This document shows, one piece after another, positions 62,928 to 64,000 of a stretch of 64,000 bases of DNA; positions within the stretch are counted from its first letter, which is position 1, and each line of letters opens with the position of its first letter. The translations under genes were made by a program, and so were the position numbers. The notes below the pieces were generated by a model. It was given only the letters and a program-made list of their open reading frames with translations, was not told where the DNA came from and searched no databases. Origin of the DNA: Nocardia sp. NBC_00416 (lineage in GTDB: Bacteria > Actinomycetota > Actinomycetes > Mycobacteriales > Mycobacteriaceae); contig NZ_CP107932.1 of assembly GCF_036032445.1 (NCBI RefSeq), positions 7,194,501-7,258,500 of the forward strand, in the 5' to 3' direction.

Positions 62928-64000
62928 TGGCGTCGGCCGGGCCGTCGTCCACCAGCGTCCCGTTGCCCGCCGCCAGCCGGGGGGTGGCGCAGCGCAGCGA
63001 ACACGAGCCCGATGAGGGCGGCCATTTCGGCGTCTACGGCGGCCGGCATGTGCCCGAGGCGCTGATGGCGGTGATCGAGGAGGTCACGGCCGAGTACGAC
63101 AAGGCTCGCCTGGACCCGGACTTCCTGGCCGAGCTCGATCGGCTGCAGCGTGACTACACCGGTCGCCCGTCACCGGTCTTCGAATGCGTCAATCTGGCCG
63201 AGCAGGCCGGGGGCGCGCGGATTCTGCTCAAACGGGAGGATCTGAACCACACCGGCTCGCACAAGATCAACAATGTGCTGGGCCAGGCACTGCTCGCCAA
63301 GCGGATGGGCAAGACCCGGGTCATCGCGGAAACGGGAGCCGGCCAGCACGGTGTCGCGACCGCCACCGCGTGCGCGCTGCTCGGCTTGCAGTGCATCGTC
63401 TATATGGGCGCGGTGGATACCGCGCGGCAGGCGTTGAACGTGGCCCGGATGCGACTGTTGGGCGCCGAGGTCATCTCGGTGACCCTGGGTTCGCAGACGC
63501 TCAAGGACGCGATCAACGAGGCGCTGCGCGATTGGGTCACCCACGCCGACGACACCTACTACTGCTTCGGCACCGCCGCCGGCCCGCATCCGTTCCCGGT
63601 GATGGTCCGCGATTTCCAGCGGGTCGTCGGGCTGGAGGCTCGCGCGCAGGTGCAGTCCCTGACCGGGCGGCTGCCGGATGCGGTCGCCGCCTGCGTGGGC
63701 GGCGGCTCCAATGCCATCGGCATCTTCCACGCCTTCATCGACGATCCCGGGGTCCGGTTGGTCGGGTACGAGGCCGCCGGCGACGGTGTGGACACCGGAC
63801 GGCATGCCGCCACCTTCGCCGGTGGGTCGCCGGGCGCGTTTCAGGGCGCCTACTCGTATCTGCTGCAGGACGAGGACGGGCAGACCATCGACTCGCATTC
63901 CATCTCCGCCGGACTCGACTACCCCGGCGTCGGCCCCGAGCACGCATTCCTGCGGGATACCGGCCGTGCCCAGTACCTGCCGATCACCGATACCGCCGCG
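62924..64000 (+). CDS. trpB: Tryptophan synthase beta chain, 5' part
   Basis: The frame from ATG 62924 (overlapping the trpC stop by ATGA; a second ATG follows at once) stays open to the end of the window, giving about 359 residues of a protein normally about 400-420 long. TrpB joins indole and serine. Motifs are [14 protein letters not shown], the PLP lysine in [36 protein letters not shown], the phosphate loop [12 protein letters not shown] and [12 protein letters not shown]. The last part lies beyond the window, probably followed by trpA. Confidence 0.95.
   Translation, partial: MMASAGPSSTSVPLPAASRGVAQRSEHEPDEGGHFGVYGGRHVPEALMAVIEEVTAEYDKARLDPDFLAELDRLQRDYTGRPSPVFECVNLAEQAGGARILLKREDLNHTGSHKINNVLGQALLAKRMGKTRVIAETGAGQHGVATATACALLGLQCIVYMGAVDTARQALNVARMRLLGAEVISVTLGSQTLKDAINEALRDWVTHADDTYYCFGTAAGPHPFPVMVRDFQRVVGLEARAQVQSLTGRLPDAVAACVGGGSNAIGIFHAFIDDPGVRLVGYEAAGDGVDTGRHAATFAGGSPGAFQGAYSYLLQDEDGQTIDSHSISAGLDYPGVGPEHAFLRDTGRAQYLPITDTAA

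Overview
The window is high-GC actinobacterial chromosome of the mycolate-containing group, most likely Nocardia or a close relative. The gene order follows a chromosomal block known from Mycobacterium tuberculosis: dnaE1, a deazaflavin-dependent reductase next to ilvA, a trehalose gene, bioA-bioF-bioD-bioB, nadA-nadB-nadC, the his genes, then bcpB, trpE, a Trp-associated membrane protein, trpC and trpB. Nocardia-like or lineage-specific genes sit between these blocks. No phage, integrase, CRISPR array, tRNA or rRNA was seen. One IS5-family element is present.

Layout. 1-5.3 kb: dnaE1 3' end, a WXG100-like/YbaB-like pair, a methyltransferase, small proteins, and a polar amino acid ABC transporter whose binding protein and permease are fused. 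5.4-9.6 kb: a phosphotriesterase-like lactonase under a PucR regulator, a membrane protein, and an ArsR-acetyltransferase fusion. 10-15 kb: a beta-lactamase-fold esterase, ilvA, an F420-type reductase and an amidase. 15-18 kb: treY without treZ or treX, and a truncated cupin gene. 18-33.4 kb: the biotin genes bioA, bioF-bioD, bioQ and bioB-bsaP, with four BioQ-type palindromes. They are interrupted by a DUF2339 protein, a two-component system whose kinase and regulator lie 5.3 kb apart, and an ECF42-type sigma factor cassette with mirror-image promoters. 33.4-40.6 kb: membrane proteins, paired fluoride channels, the regulator NrtR and divergent nadABC. 40.7-45.7 kb: arylamine N-acetyltransferase, MarR, GNAT, a winged-helix protein and a secreted hydrolase. 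45.7-47.0 kb: the IS element and an SDR pseudogene. 47-57 kb: histidine genes split into hisD-C-B-H (minus) and hisA-impA-hisF-hisI (plus), around a Ser/Thr kinase and two small genes. 57-64 kb: an NDH-2-like oxidoreductase with MarR, a peroxiredoxin, and trpE-trpC-trpB, with trpB running off the window.

Most novel observations. (1) Two very short reading frames in the his operons share a near-identical 45-base element. Each is coupled by overlap to both the preceding stop and the following start. (2) Two mirror-image copies of a two-block promoter, each with a 17-base spacer, lie between the ECF42 cassette and a divergent gene. (3) A perfect 12-bp hairpin abuts the ilvA start. (4) Many genes have a TANNNT box 6-7 bases before the start and no ribosome binding site, which points to leaderless transcripts. 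All functional statements rest on sequence reading and family knowledge; no searches were run.
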